From: Novosphingobium sp. NDB2Meth1
Lineage (GTDB): Bacteria; Pseudomonadota; Alphaproteobacteria; Sphingomonadales; Sphingomonadaceae
Direction of reading: 5' to 3'
Length of the DNA stretch: 64,000 nt
Assembly (NCBI RefSeq): GCF_900117425.1
Contig: NZ_FPEH01000022.1
Location: 1-64,000 of the forward strand
In this document: one piece after another, positions 1 to 7,466 of the stretch
How positions within the stretch are numbered: position 1 is the stretch's first letter
How the letters are laid out: each line of letters begins with the position of its first letter
Notes under the pieces: generated by a model
What the model was told of the DNA's origin: nothing
What the model saw: only the letters and a program-made list of their open reading frames with translations
Database searches by the model: none
Translations under genes and position numbers: made by a program

Positions 1-15
1 ACTCAATAACGCCAT
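1..15 (-). CDS. istA: istA transposase, first five codons only
   Basis: Only ATG GCG TTA TTG AGT (MALLS) is visible before the window edge. A GGAG motif lies about seven bases upstream on the minus strand. IS21-family IstA proteins often begin with a similar short hydrophobic sequence, and the frame starts about 110 bases inside the element end, as expected for istA. The call depends on recognising the element and cannot be confirmed from five residues. Confidence 0.4.
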
Positions 16-127
16 GTCGATCACTCCATGATCCCCCGACTGCCAGCCAAGGGAACGATCAGAACATGGGTCAAATCTCAGTGGAAATTACGGCCTCTCC
101 CGGGTCACTTCTCAGTGGCAATCAACA
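1..127 (-). mobile_element. Left end of an IS21-family insertion sequence (runs off window)
   Basis: Read on the minus strand from 127, the sequence starts TGTTGATTGCCACTGAG and carries two related 21-bp repeats, at 102-122 and 68-88, which match at 18 of 21 positions around the core CTCAGTGG. Elements of the IS21 family start with TG and have several such repeats at each end; this is family knowledge. A short ORF with a good GGAG ribosome site begins at 15 and reads MALLS, which fits the start of IstA. The boundary at 127 is where recombinase coding sense stops. The other end and any target duplication lie outside the window, so the family call rests on end structure only. Confidence 0.6.
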
Positions 128-1073
128 CACGGGCGTCAGTTTGCGGTCGTCCCGAGCGCAGATAGGTGAGGATGGCTTCGCCCACCGGAGCCATCAACGG
201 AAGATAGGAACAGGCACGGGTCTTGGTGTGGAGGATGCGGATCGATTCCGTCCGCCAGTCAATATCCTCGATCTTCAGATTGCGGATTTCGCCGGACCTC
301 AGACCATAAGTCGCCAGCAGTTGCAGGATCGCCTGATCTCTGAGCCCGATAGGCGTTGTGTCTTTGCTCGCGGTTTCCAGAACGGCGGCGATCTGATCGC
401 GCTCCAGGATCGAGGGCACCCCTTCATAGGCATACAATAGCGGGGCGATGACGTGCGGCGACAAGTCGATTGCGGTGCGGCGCGTACGGTGCAGATAACG
501 CAACAGCGAGCGAAGACGCTCCGCCACGTCCTTCACCGATTTGCGCGTTTGGTGCGGGCTGCGCATATCCATGTAACGGTCGATGTCGCCGACGCTCATT
601 TCCATGAGACACTCGACGCCGCATCGATCAAGCTGCCAGGTCAGGAAGTTCCGACCTTCCCACATCAATGCGTAGATGCTGCGCTCCGCAAGGCCCCGCT
701 CCTCGCGCAGCCAGATCTCGTATTCGTCGCAAATCGTAAAGCGCAGCGTGTCAGCAGCACATGTCGCTTTGGGCGCGGGTGGCCAACGGCCCTGTGCAAG
801 CCGCAGTAGGGCGTGGATTCCAGAACGCGGAATGGAGTGCCAACACGGCCCTGGTGGTCGGCCATGACGTTTGCGGAACATCGTGATCGCATGGTGCAAA
901 TAGTACCCCACCTGCGCCTCGGTCACCTCCGCGATCGGGATGCTGCGCCGGGCAAGATAGTCGAGGAACCCGCGCGCATAGGCGCAGTAGTTCCCGGTCA
1001 CCACCGGGCTGTATCGTTGGGTGATCAGTGCGGCTTTGAGTTCGGCGATCAGTTCGCAATCGGTATTCGGCAT
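105..1073 (-). pseudogene. Tyrosine recombinase/integrase, 3' end replaced by an IS
   Basis: The 322-residue frame has an N-terminal SAM-like core-binding domain (about residues 1-95) and a phage-integrase-type catalytic domain. The first catalytic arginine sits in ATYGLRSGEIRNL and the beta-hairpin lysine in LHTKTRACSYLPL. The frame stops before the H-x-x-R box and the nucleophilic tyrosine. The last residues (LIATEK and stop) are encoded by the IS21-type end at 102-127, so native coding ends near 128. Without the tyrosine the product should be unable to recombine DNA. It was probably the integrase or resolvase of an older mobile unit. The start ATG at 1071-1073 is reasonable but not proven. 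Confidence 0.8.
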
Positions 1074-1139
1074 TGACGGCTCCTCTGCAGGTCAAACGAC
1101 CGCAGAGGTTCGTCGAGAAATAATGCGGAGCAAAGCCCG

Positions 1140-1340
1140 TCAGATAACGTCGCAATTCTGCGCATTTCAGACACTGAAACCGCGTTCCTTCACATTATCG
1201 ACACCTCGCGATTACTCCAGGCCCTGCGCAACGACAAGCGGTGCATCTTCACCGCCGCCCGCCTCGCGCAAGATGCGTCCGATTGGCTTTTGAGCCGCAT
1301 GGCCGTTGAGACGGCCCCCGAAATGGACGAGGCGGCATGA
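1140..1340 (+). pseudogene. Remnant or non-ATG ORF of unknown function
   Basis: This frame stays open from 1077 to the TGA at 1338-1340. From about 1143 it shows strong G/C third-position bias, reading NVAILRISDTETAFLHII and ending LLSRMAVETAPEMDEAA. No ATG, GTG or TTG occurs until the last 20 residues and I see no ribosome site. It therefore looks like the 3' part of a gene whose start was lost, or a gene with a rare start codon. Its stop overlaps an ATG at 1337 (ATGA), the usual signature of coupling to a next gene. I do not recognise the product. Confidence 0.4.
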
Positions 1341-1377
1341 GCGCCCTCACGATCCCGGCCCCGACGAGGGCCGGGGC

Positions 1378-1989
1378 GTGGCGGCGCGACTGGTCTATGA
1401 CCTCAATATCGCGACCGTTAGCGAGGCAACCTTCAACGAGCTGGTCGCTATCATGCGCGACGGTCCAACCGGCAAGCCGCTGACCCCGGAGGCACAATGG
1501 CGACGCGCCTATCACAAGGCGATGTTCCACCGCCGCCTTGTCGGCGTGCAGCCCGACCTACTCGGCGGAAAGCCGGTGACGCATATGCACAAGGCTGCGC
1601 CGGGGCCAGTCGTGGACTGGAAACCGGAGCCGGTTGAGGAGAAGCTGTCCCGGATCGCGCGCGATCCCCAAGCGACGTTCGGCATCGGCCGACCGGCTCT
1701 TTCGCCAGAGGAACAGGCCGCCGTCATCAACGGCGCAGCCAATTGGCTGCGGATCGCGCAGCGGGTCCGCATAGCGGGCGCTTTCGCATCCTATGATGGC
1801 CGCGCGGAACGCCGCGTTGGTCGGAAAGGTGTCATCTGGCGCTTGTGCAGTCCGGTCTTTGCGGATCACACCTATGTTTATCTCGATCCGACCGGCGCCG
1901 AACGGGTAGAGAAGATCGTGATGGTGGAACTACGTGACGTCGAGCCGATCGACGACGCGCTGTTGGTCCCCGTCCCCTTCCACCCTTGA
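1378..1989 (+). CDS. Conserved-looking hypothetical protein, about 203 aa
   Basis: I do not recognise this soluble protein; no membrane segment or signal peptide is seen. It has a basic, Trp-containing N-terminal half (WRRAYHKAMFHRRLVG) and a beta-rich C-terminal part (VYLDPTGAERVEKIVMVEL) suggesting a small binding fold. I chose the GTG at 1378 with GAGGG seven bases upstream. An in-frame ATG at 1306 would overlap the upstream frame by 35 bases. The better-placed ATG at 1337 (ATGA overlap) reads another frame that stops near 1482, so a frameshift near the 5' end is possible. The DUF7673 gene follows after 21 bases. Confidence 0.55.
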   Translation: MAARLVYDLNIATVSEATFNELVAIMRDGPTGKPLTPEAQWRRAYHKAMFHRRLVGVQPDLLGGKPVTHMHKAAPGPVVDWKPEPVEEKLSRIARDPQATFGIGRPALSPEEQAAVINGAANWLRIAQRVRIAGAFASYDGRAERRVGRKGVIWRLCSPVFADHTYVYLDPTGAERVEKIVMVELRDVEPIDDALLVPVPFHP

Positions 1990-2010
1990 AGGCAGCAGGA
2001 ACCAAGTCTC

Positions 2011-2328
2011 ATGAATCTACCTCAACGCCGCCCTGCGATCCGAGCTGTCAGCTTCGATGAAGTCGGTCAGGCTATCTGCCGCCTGATCGTGATCGCCGGG
2101 TCAGATACCGGACAAGCATCGCGGGCAGCCGACTTCTTGTTGGCATGGTGGGATGGCGCGACATGGGGGCACTTCCCGGTTCTCCACCTGTGCAACTGCG
2201 ATCCATCCATTTCGGAGGATATGCTGATCGACATGGCGTATCTGGCGCAGGAGCCGACCGTTTATCCCGATGCTTGGGGATACCGCGATGCGATGGCGGC
2301 GCTGGTCGAGCAATGGCGGCCGGAATGA
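2011..2328 (+). CDS. DUF7673-type hypothetical protein
   Basis: The 105-residue product contains ASRAADFLLAWWDGATWGHF, then a segment ending EDMLIDMAYLAQEP and YPDAWGYRDAM. This resembles the DUF7673 pattern of an AWW core followed by a D-M motif and a Y-PD-GY ending, as I recall it. The biochemical role is unknown; members are common on sphingomonad plasmids and integrative elements, often near transfer or maintenance genes. It starts at ATG 2011, 21 bases after the previous gene, and its TGA overlaps an ATG at 2325 (ATGA), so a short operon is likely. Confidence 0.6.
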   Translation: MNLPQRRPAIRAVSFDEVGQAICRLIVIAGSDTGQASRAADFLLAWWDGATWGHFPVLHLCNCDPSISEDMLIDMAYLAQEPTVYPDAWGYRDAMAALVEQWRPE

Positions 2329-2543
2329 TCCCGCTGCGCAGCGCGGTAGATATTTCGACCGGCGAGCTGATCGACCGTGACACGCGCCGCGCGCGGCTAC
2401 TCGCCGCGCGCCGGAGGCCGGTCGGAAGCATCCCTCGCCGGGGCATTCTGTCCGGCCATTGGGATCGGGGCGCAGTTGTTGGGGAGTTTCGGGGCGGGCG
2501 CGGCAGTTTCGCCGCGCACGTGGCATCTGTACGCGACCAATAG
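2325..2543 (+). CDS. Small hypothetical protein, 72 aa
   Basis: It starts with an ATG overlapping the stop of the DUF7673 gene, giving a 72-residue Arg/Gly-rich protein beginning MIPLRSAVDISTGELIDRDT. The N-terminal half (STGELIDRDTRRARLLAARR) looks like a short regulatory or DNA-binding peptide, but nothing specific is recognised. The tight coupling and frame continuity support it; the short length and high arginine content, which GC-rich noise can also produce, weaken it. Confidence 0.4.
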   Translation: MIPLRSAVDISTGELIDRDTRRARLLAARRRPVGSIPRRGILSGHWDRGAVVGEFRGGRGSFAAHVASVRDQ

Positions 2544-2628
2544 GACGTTCAGTCGCTATTCAAAGGGCAGTCTCTACTCATGGCCGCATAAGTCATTCGT
2601 CCGTGATGGCGATGACGGGAGAGTAGAG

Positions 2629-2922
2629 ATGCGTAAATTATTCTGGATTGCGACAGGGCTATTAGCGACGCTGGCACCCGGCGCTGCGCTGGCTCAGCAT
2701 CATGGTGGCGGCCATTCCAGCAGTCATAGCGGCTATGGAGGCCACGGCAACTATGGCCGACACGGCGGCGTGGTGGTTTCCAGTCATGGCTATCGCCATT
2801 CCCAGCCCTACTACGGGAATAGCTATTATGCCGACTATCCCCGATACCAAGCACGCTACCACGCACGCGATCGGCACCACGATCGTCATTCCCGCCCAAG
2901 GCATCACCGCCGCCACCATTGA
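2629..2922 (+). CDS. Secreted His-rich protein, 97 aa
   Basis: The ATG at 2629 follows GGGAGAG and opens a Sec signal peptide (MRKLFWIATGLLATLAPGA, cleavage near ALAQ). The mature part is dominated by His, Gly, Ser, Tyr and Arg (QHHGGGHSSSHSGYGGHG; C-terminal RHHRRHH). Such low-complexity His-rich periplasmic proteins are plausible metal buffers, and the gene lies at the edge of a metal-resistance island, convergent with a DUF305 gene. The metal-binding role is inferred from composition and place. No catalytic domain is seen. Confidence 0.75.
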   Translation: MRKLFWIATGLLATLAPGAALAQHHGGGHSSSHSGYGGHGNYGRHGGVVVSSHGYRHSQPYYGNSYYADYPRYQARYHARDRHHDRHSRPRHHRRHH

Positions 2923-2954
2923 CGGCGGTGATTGCTGATCGCCCTAGTCGGCCG

Positions 2955-3350
2955 CTATTTGCGGGCTTCCCGGCGTGCAAGCCAAGCCCGCATTTCTGCG
3001 ATTTCGCGCCGCTGTGTAGCCACCACTTCGGCCGCAAGCCGACGAACGGCGGGATCGCGGCCGTATTTCAATTCAACTTCGGCCATCGCGATCGCGCCTT
3101 CATGGTGCGGGATCATCGCGCGCATGAAGTCGGCGTCGGCATCTCCGGTGAAGGCCACGTCCATATCGCCATGCATCTTGGCATTTGCGGCCCGGTAGGC
3201 CTTGGTTGCGGGCGGATCGGCTCGGCGGCCTAAAGCATCACCCTGCGATGCGCCGGAAGCGTGTTGGGTATGTTGTGCGCTCGCGGCAAGCGGCATCAGC
3301 CCAGCGGCCATCGCCAGCGTCAGCACGAGCGTCCTATTAAATCTGACCAT
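2955..3350 (-). CDS. DUF305 family secreted protein
   Basis: The 131-residue protein has a signal peptide (cleavage near AASA-QH), a short His-rich linker, then the DUF305 core: a four-helix bundle with the hallmark [20 protein letters not shown] and a Met/His-containing [21 protein letters not shown]305 proteins such as CopM are periplasmic and several bind copper or silver. Here the protein ends a long minus-strand series of metal-resistance genes, which fits metal sequestration in the periplasm. Which metal it binds cannot be told from sequence. Confidence 0.85.
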   Translation of the reverse strand: MVRFNRTLVLTLAMAAGLMPLAASAQHTQHASGASQGDALGRRADPPATKAYRAANAKMHGDMDVAFTGDADADFMRAMIPHHEGAIAMAEVELKYGRDPAVRRLAAEVVATQRREIAEMRAWLARREARK

Positions 3351-3446
3351 AGCAGTTCTTCTCCAGTGGCGGGGTCTCAGTTGATGGCGCGGCTCTTGGC
3401 GGCGCGCTTCGGCACCACCCGTTCATCGTCGGCGATCATGCCCGGC

Positions 3447-3689
3447 CTAGCGTCCGCCCTTGGCAGGGGACTGCCGAAGCGCAGCGGCATCGAGTTCGGC
3501 CACGGCTTGGGCCGCAGCTTGGCAGTCGCTGCCGGTTTCCTGCCCCCGCTCGCAGCGCGTGACGACCAGCCTCGCCTCTTCCGCGTGGAAACGGAAATAG
3601 CCCGCATCCCGTGGTTTAATCAGTCCGCATCCGGCGAGGAGGATCGTTGCAGCAGCGGCAATGAGCCCGCGTTGATTGCTGTTTATCAT
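3447..3689 (-). CDS. Small lipoprotein, EexN-like
   Basis: The product (about 80 residues from MINSNQRG) has a lipobox, ILLAGC, followed by a short domain with a Cys pair in RCERGQETGSDCQAA and a C-terminal A/E-rich helix. The Cys spacing and the preceding EEAR segment resemble EexN-family lipoproteins, which plasmids use for entry exclusion of related transfer systems. An alternative start 11 codons upstream (MTSIINQRV) lengthens the positively charged part. It sits among metal-resistance genes, far from the tra operon, so the exclusion role is only a possibility. Confidence 0.55.
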   Translation of the reverse strand: MINSNQRGLIAAAATILLAGCGLIKPRDAGYFRFHAEEARLVVTRCERGQETGSDCQAAAQAVAELDAAALRQSPAKGGR

Positions 3690-3718
3690 TGCGCTGACCC
3701 TTTGGTTGATGATCGAAG

Positions 3719-4081
3719 TCATAAAGCGATGTCGAGGCGCTGGAGTGCGAAGACCATCGCAAAATAAAGCAGGATGGTAAGGCCGCACCCGGCTGCAAGG
3801 GCTGGCCAGAAGCCGACGCCGTGACGCAGAAGGCCCGGGATCAACAAAAACATCGGCAACGAGGGCAGGACGAACCAGAATGTCGCCTGCGCATGTGCCG
3901 CCATGTTCGTCGCATCAGGCCGGTCGTGCCACAGCCATATCATGCCGAGTACCGATACCACCGGCAGCGACGCAATTAGCGCTCCAAATCCGGGGTAGCG
4001 CTTCGCCACTTCCGACGCCGCCGCGATCAATATGGCCGAGATGATGGCTTTGCTTGCGAGATAGAGCATCGGAGAGCCCAT
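3719..4081 (-). CDS. DUF3147 family small membrane protein
   Basis: A 120-residue integral inner-membrane protein with about four hydrophobic segments (residues 8-27, 34-50, 65-85, 90-113). The N-terminal segment containing ASEVAKRYPGFGALIASLPVVS matches the DUF3147 pattern as I recall it. Function unknown. The start overlaps the stop of the upstream dedA-like gene at base 4081, implying translational coupling. Confidence 0.7.
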   Translation of the reverse strand: MGSPMLYLASKAIISAILIAAASEVAKRYPGFGALIASLPVVSVLGMIWLWHDRPDATNMAAHAQATFWFVLPSLPMFLLIPGLLRHGVGFWPALAAGCGLTILLYFAMVFALQRLDIAL

Positions 4082-4701
4082 CAGTGATGCCGATCCGATC
4101 GGCGCCGTGAGCGCCCGAAGGTCGCAACTCGCCAGAGATACCAGATGACGGCCAGTGCGAGCACGCCGTTGCTGACCGGCTCGATGACGTTCGCCACCTG
4201 ATTATAGCGTTCGCCCAGCTCGTACCCCGCCAGCACTAGGATCACGGTCCATATTGCGGAGCCGGCAAGCGTCGAGAGCAGGAACGGGCCGAGCGGCATC
4301 CCGCTGACCCCTGCGGGGACTGAAATCAATGTCCGGACCCCCGGGACCATACGGCCGAACAGAACCGCCCAATGGCCATAGCGGTCGAACCAGCGGTCGA
4401 CATGATCGACCTCGCCCGGTGTCAGCGTAAGCCATCGGCCGTGACGGGACGCGAAGCGCTTCAACCGATCGATGCCGATCCAGCGGCCGACATAGTACCA
4501 CAGCACTGCCCCTGCAGCCGATCCGAGGGTGCCGGCGACAACGATCATCAACAGCGAGCCGCGTCCTTGCGCAGCCGTGTAGCCTGCGAGCGGCAAGATC
4601 ACTTCCGATGGGATCGGCGGGAAGACGTTTTCGGCCAGCATCAGCAGGAAGACGCCGAAGCCGCCGAGCGCTGAGAGGATCGATGTTATGATGTCGAACA
4701 C
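4081..4701 (-). CDS. DedA family inner-membrane protein
   Basis: The 206-residue protein carries the SNARE-associated/DedA domain. It shows the early acidic-proline motif in ENVFPPIPSEVILPLAG, a re-entrant region followed by YYVGRWIG, and FGRMVPGVRTLISVPAG with the conserved F-x-R-x-x-P-x-x-R core. DedA/Tvp38 proteins act in lipid-carrier recycling or proton-dependent transport and affect resistance to cationic compounds; that is family knowledge. It belongs to the minus-strand series with mgtC and DUF3147. Confidence 0.85.
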   Translation of the reverse strand: MFDIITSILSALGGFGVFLLMLAENVFPPIPSEVILPLAGYTAAQGRGSLLMIVVAGTLGSAAGAVLWYYVGRWIGIDRLKRFASRHGRWLTLTPGEVDHVDRWFDRYGHWAVLFGRMVPGVRTLISVPAGVSGMPLGPFLLSTLAGSAIWTVILVLAGYELGERYNQVANVIEPVSNGVLALAVIWYLWRVATFGRSRRRSDRHH

Positions 4702-4713
4702 AAGCCAGCCTCG

Positions 4714-5193
4714 TCAGAAGACCCAATAGAAAATCGCGCAGAATGCGAGCAGGAAGGCGAAGACGGACCCTACGATCCGGTTTTCCAGTCGCGGACACTC
4801 GACGTTCCTGATCCGCACGGCGACTTGCCAAGCGGGGCGGATTGGACACCGCCAGGAGCCTGCGGCAATGCGATCCAGCTCCGCATCCGACAGCCCGAAA
4901 AACGCCTTCACATTGGCGCGTGACCGCCCCGCCAGCCCCATCGCGCGCAGCACCACGTCGTCCCATGCGACATCGATCGCGCTCGGCCGATCGACGATTG
5001 GGCCGCGCGCATCACCGCCCGCCCAGGAGGGAGAAAGCAAACCGATGATCCGATGCGGATTGCGCTCCAGCAGTGTCGCCCAGCGCAGCAAGCGATGTTG
5101 GCGATCCTGCGCCGCGATGCTGCTCGCCGGCGTCCAGCGTTTAGTAAGCGCGCGAACGGGCCGCGGCCATCGAGGCGCCTGAGAGGCCGTCAT
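4714..5193 (-). CDS. Hypothetical protein with C-terminal membrane anchor
   Basis: From the ATG that overlaps the stop of mgtC (ATGA, 5190-5193) the product is 159 residues. It has a basic N-terminal half, a middle part with AMGLAGRSRANVKAFFGLSDAELDRIAAG that could be a helix-turn-helix-like helical unit, and one strongly hydrophobic C-terminal segment (GSVFAFLLAFCAIFYWVF). I do not recognise the family. Coupling to mgtC suggests a linked role. Confidence 0.6.
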   Translation of the reverse strand: MTASQAPRWPRPVRALTKRWTPASSIAAQDRQHRLLRWATLLERNPHRIIGLLSPSWAGGDARGPIVDRPSAIDVAWDDVVLRAMGLAGRSRANVKAFFGLSDAELDRIAAGSWRCPIRPAWQVAVRIRNVECPRLENRIVGSVFAFLLAFCAIFYWVF

Positions 5194-5645
5194 GGGCTTG
5201 CGGGGGTGCCGACGTCGCTTTTGCTGGCGCGCTTGAGCGGACGAGAACAACGCAACGTGAGGAAGGTGGTGGCGCTCAGAATGACGGCGATATCATAGAG
5301 GCCATAGCCGACCGCCGCGCCGAGCGCCCCGGTAGCCCATAAGCTGGCCGCTGTTGCCGTGCCCGACGCTTTGCTGCCTTTCTTCAGGATGGCGCCACCC
5401 CCGATAAAGCCGACGCCGGTAATCAGACCTTCGAGCAACCTGGCTTGCGCAGGAGACGTGCGGCCGAGGATTGCGATGCCCACCAGCACGAACCCGCAAC
5501 TCGCAATGGCGACCAGTGGGAAGGTTCGGATACCTGCGCTGCGCGCATCCCTCTCCCGATCCCAGCCAACCGGCAGGGCGAGCGCGTAGGCGGAGGCGAG
5601 ACTGATGATATGGGTGGCGATCTCCCACCACGAGCTTTGAAACAT
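5190..5645 (-). CDS. MgtC/SapB family membrane protein
   Basis: The 151-residue product has the MgtC N-terminal domain of about four membrane helices, with hallmark segments ALPVGWDRERDARSAGIRT, VGIAILGR and LITGVGFIGGGAILKKG, then TAASLWATGALGAAVGYG. The C-terminal ACT-like domain of longer MgtC proteins is absent, as in SapB-type members. MgtC proteins help growth at low magnesium and modulate F-type ATPase in some bacteria. Here the gene sits among metal-homeostasis genes and overlaps the next gene. Confidence 0.85.
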   Translation of the reverse strand: MFQSSWWEIATHIISLASAYALALPVGWDRERDARSAGIRTFPLVAIASCGFVLVGIAILGRTSPAQARLLEGLITGVGFIGGGAILKKGSKASGTATAASLWATGALGAAVGYGLYDIAVILSATTFLTLRCSRPLKRASKSDVGTPASP

Positions 5646-5737
5646 GTCGGCCTGCCTGTTCTACGCGATTGCTCCAGATCGGAGGAAATGGTGGAATGTC
5701 TCACCGGGGAAGGCGATGGTCGCGAACATCGGCGATC

Positions 5738-6487
5738 CTAGCGGTGCAGACATGCGATGATGGCGGTCACGACGGCAGTGGTCTCGGCTACGTCGCGCAC
5801 CTTCACCGTATCGAGGCCGATTTCAGCAGCAGGATAGTCATTCCCGCCGGGGAAAATCGCATCGCCGATGAACAGCATTGCATCGAGCGGCACGCCGCTT
5901 TCGGCACTCAGACGCTTCAGGCCATAGCCTTTGTCGACCCCTGCCCTCGTCACGTCGATCGATGTCGTGCCGCCAAGATTGATCGAGAGGTCCGGCAGCG
6001 CCGCGCGCAAGGTCGCCTGCAACGCGGTGCGCTTCTTTCGGTCAGGATCCCACGCTTCCTTTTCCTTCAGCGGCGCTGCCTGGCCAAGCCCTGAAAAGGT
6101 AATCTGGCTACCGCGATCCTCGATCCGTTCACCCCAAATGCGTTCATCAGCGATGCCGGCATCGGCGAGCGCTCGATCGAAGGCCGTGCGGATCCTCCCT
6201 CTCTCCGCGTCGTCGAACAACTCGGTATAGACAGCGCGCCAAGCGCCATTGATGAACCGGTAGAGCTTTGTGCCCGTGGTCGGCATCAACCAAAGGCGGT
6301 CGAGGGCGGCATCCACAGGAAGGCGTGAAGCAACCTGCTTTTCGAATTGCGGCCAGTCCCCGCCCGAGATTACCGCCACGTCGGTGACGGCGAGCAATCG
6401 GGCGAGGGTTGCGGCCATATCCTCCGATAAAGGGCGCTTGCTCTCCGCAAGCGTGCCGTCGAGGTCGAAGGCGATCAGCCATTTCAT
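5738..6487 (-). CDS. HAD-IIB hydrolase, phosphomannomutase-like
   Basis: The 249-residue protein starts with the HAD motif I, AFDLDGTLAES, which holds both catalytic aspartates. Motif II is VISGGDW, the C2B cap contains TGTKLYRF and TTSIDVTRAGVDKGYGL, and motif IV is GDAIFPGGNDYP. This arrangement is that of class IIB HAD enzymes close to the eukaryotic phosphomannomutase/sucrose-phosphatase branch. Substrate is unclear; sugar phosphates are likely from the family. It lies 46 bases from the flavoprotein gene, same strand. Confidence 0.8.
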   Translation of the reverse strand: MKWLIAFDLDGTLAESKRPLSEDMAATLARLLAVTDVAVISGGDWPQFEKQVASRLPVDAALDRLWLMPTTGTKLYRFINGAWRAVYTELFDDAERGRIRTAFDRALADAGIADERIWGERIEDRGSQITFSGLGQAAPLKEKEAWDPDRKKRTALQATLRAALPDLSINLGGTTSIDVTRAGVDKGYGLKRLSAESGVPLDAMLFIGDAIFPGGNDYPAAEIGLDTVKVRDVAETTAVVTAIIACLHR

Positions 6488-6533
6488 TGGTCATCTCCGA
6501 ATGATCGGTCGCAGGATCTCGACAGGACAATCA

Positions 6534-7466
6534 TCAGGACGCCTTGCGGCTGATCGTCTCACCGTCGCGGCGCCGAAGGTCGTTGTGAAGAGCTGTGGCA
6601 GCGATGGCGGCATGGCCCATCGCAACGCTGATCTGGTCCAGCGACATGACGATATCACCGGCTGCATAGATACCGCTGACACTGGTGCGTTGGTGTGGAT
6701 CGACGATGATGCAACTATCGTCACTCAACTCCACGTCGAGCTGGCGGGCCAAGGCATTGTTGCTGTCGGAACCGAGCGCGGGATAGATCGTGTCGGCATC
6801 CAGCACGCTTCCGTCGACCAGGTGCAAGCGCGCTCGGTCGCCGGAAAAATCAAGTCGATCAAGCGGACTCGATGCGACTGACACCCCTGCCGCGTCGAGT
6901 TCCGTCCGGTCATTCTCGCTCAGGTCCACCGAGTTGTGCGCGACCAGCGTGATCCGATCGGAATAAGTTCGCAGGAACAGCGCTTCGGCCACCCCATGCG
7001 TATCGGCACCAATGACGCCGATCGCTTGGTCGGTCGCTTCGTATCCGTCGCATACCGGGCAGTAGCGCAGCAATCCGCGATCGAGCGCATCGCGATGGGT
7101 TTCGCCGTCCATTTCAGGTCGGCGATTTTCCACCCCTGTCGCAATCAGGATCGAACGGGCTGCGATCGTCAGGTCGCCGCCTTGCGCCTCGAAGGCGTCT
7201 TGTGATCCTGTCGCCGCATCAATTCGGCCGTCGAGAATGATCGCGCCGTATCGCTCTGCCTGCGCGCGCATCCGACCGAGCAATTCCCCACCGTTGATCC
7301 CTTCCGGAAAGCCGGCGTGATTGTGCGAACGGGGAATCCATTTCGCGCGACTATGCCCCGCGTCGACCACGATGACCCGCCGACGATAGCGGGCAAGATA
7401 GATCGCGGCGGTCAGGCCCGCAGGCCCTCCCCCCACGATCAGCACATTTGCCTGATAAGCGCTCAT
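6534..7466 (-). CDS. Thioredoxin-reductase-like FAD/NAD(P) oxidoreductase
   Basis: The 310-residue product has an N-terminal FAD dinucleotide fold ([18 protein letters not shown], residues 11-28), an ATG motif ([10 protein letters not shown]) and a redox pair C136-P-V-C139-D-G at the place of the thioredoxin-reductase CxxC. A GxG-type NADP fold follows ([16 protein letters not shown]), and the C-terminal flavin motif is [17 protein letters not shown]. The pair is CPVC, not the classic CATC, so a role as genuine TrxR is uncertain; disulfide or metal-stress reduction is plausible. Its start overlaps the stop of the metal ATPase gene (ATGA), so the two are translationally coupled. Confidence 0.85.
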   Translation of the reverse strand: MSAYQANVLIVGGGPAGLTAAIYLARYRRRVIVVDAGHSRAKWIPRSHNHAGFPEGINGGELLGRMRAQAERYGAIILDGRIDAATGSQDAFEAQGGDLTIAARSILIATGVENRRPEMDGETHRDALDRGLLRYCPVCDGYEATDQAIGVIGADTHGVAEALFLRTYSDRITLVAHNSVDLSENDRTELDAAGVSVASSPLDRLDFSGDRARLHLVDGSVLDADTIYPALGSDSNNALARQLDVELSDDSCIIVDPHQRTSVSGIYAAGDIVMSLDQISVAMGHAAIAATALHNDLRRRDGETISRKAS

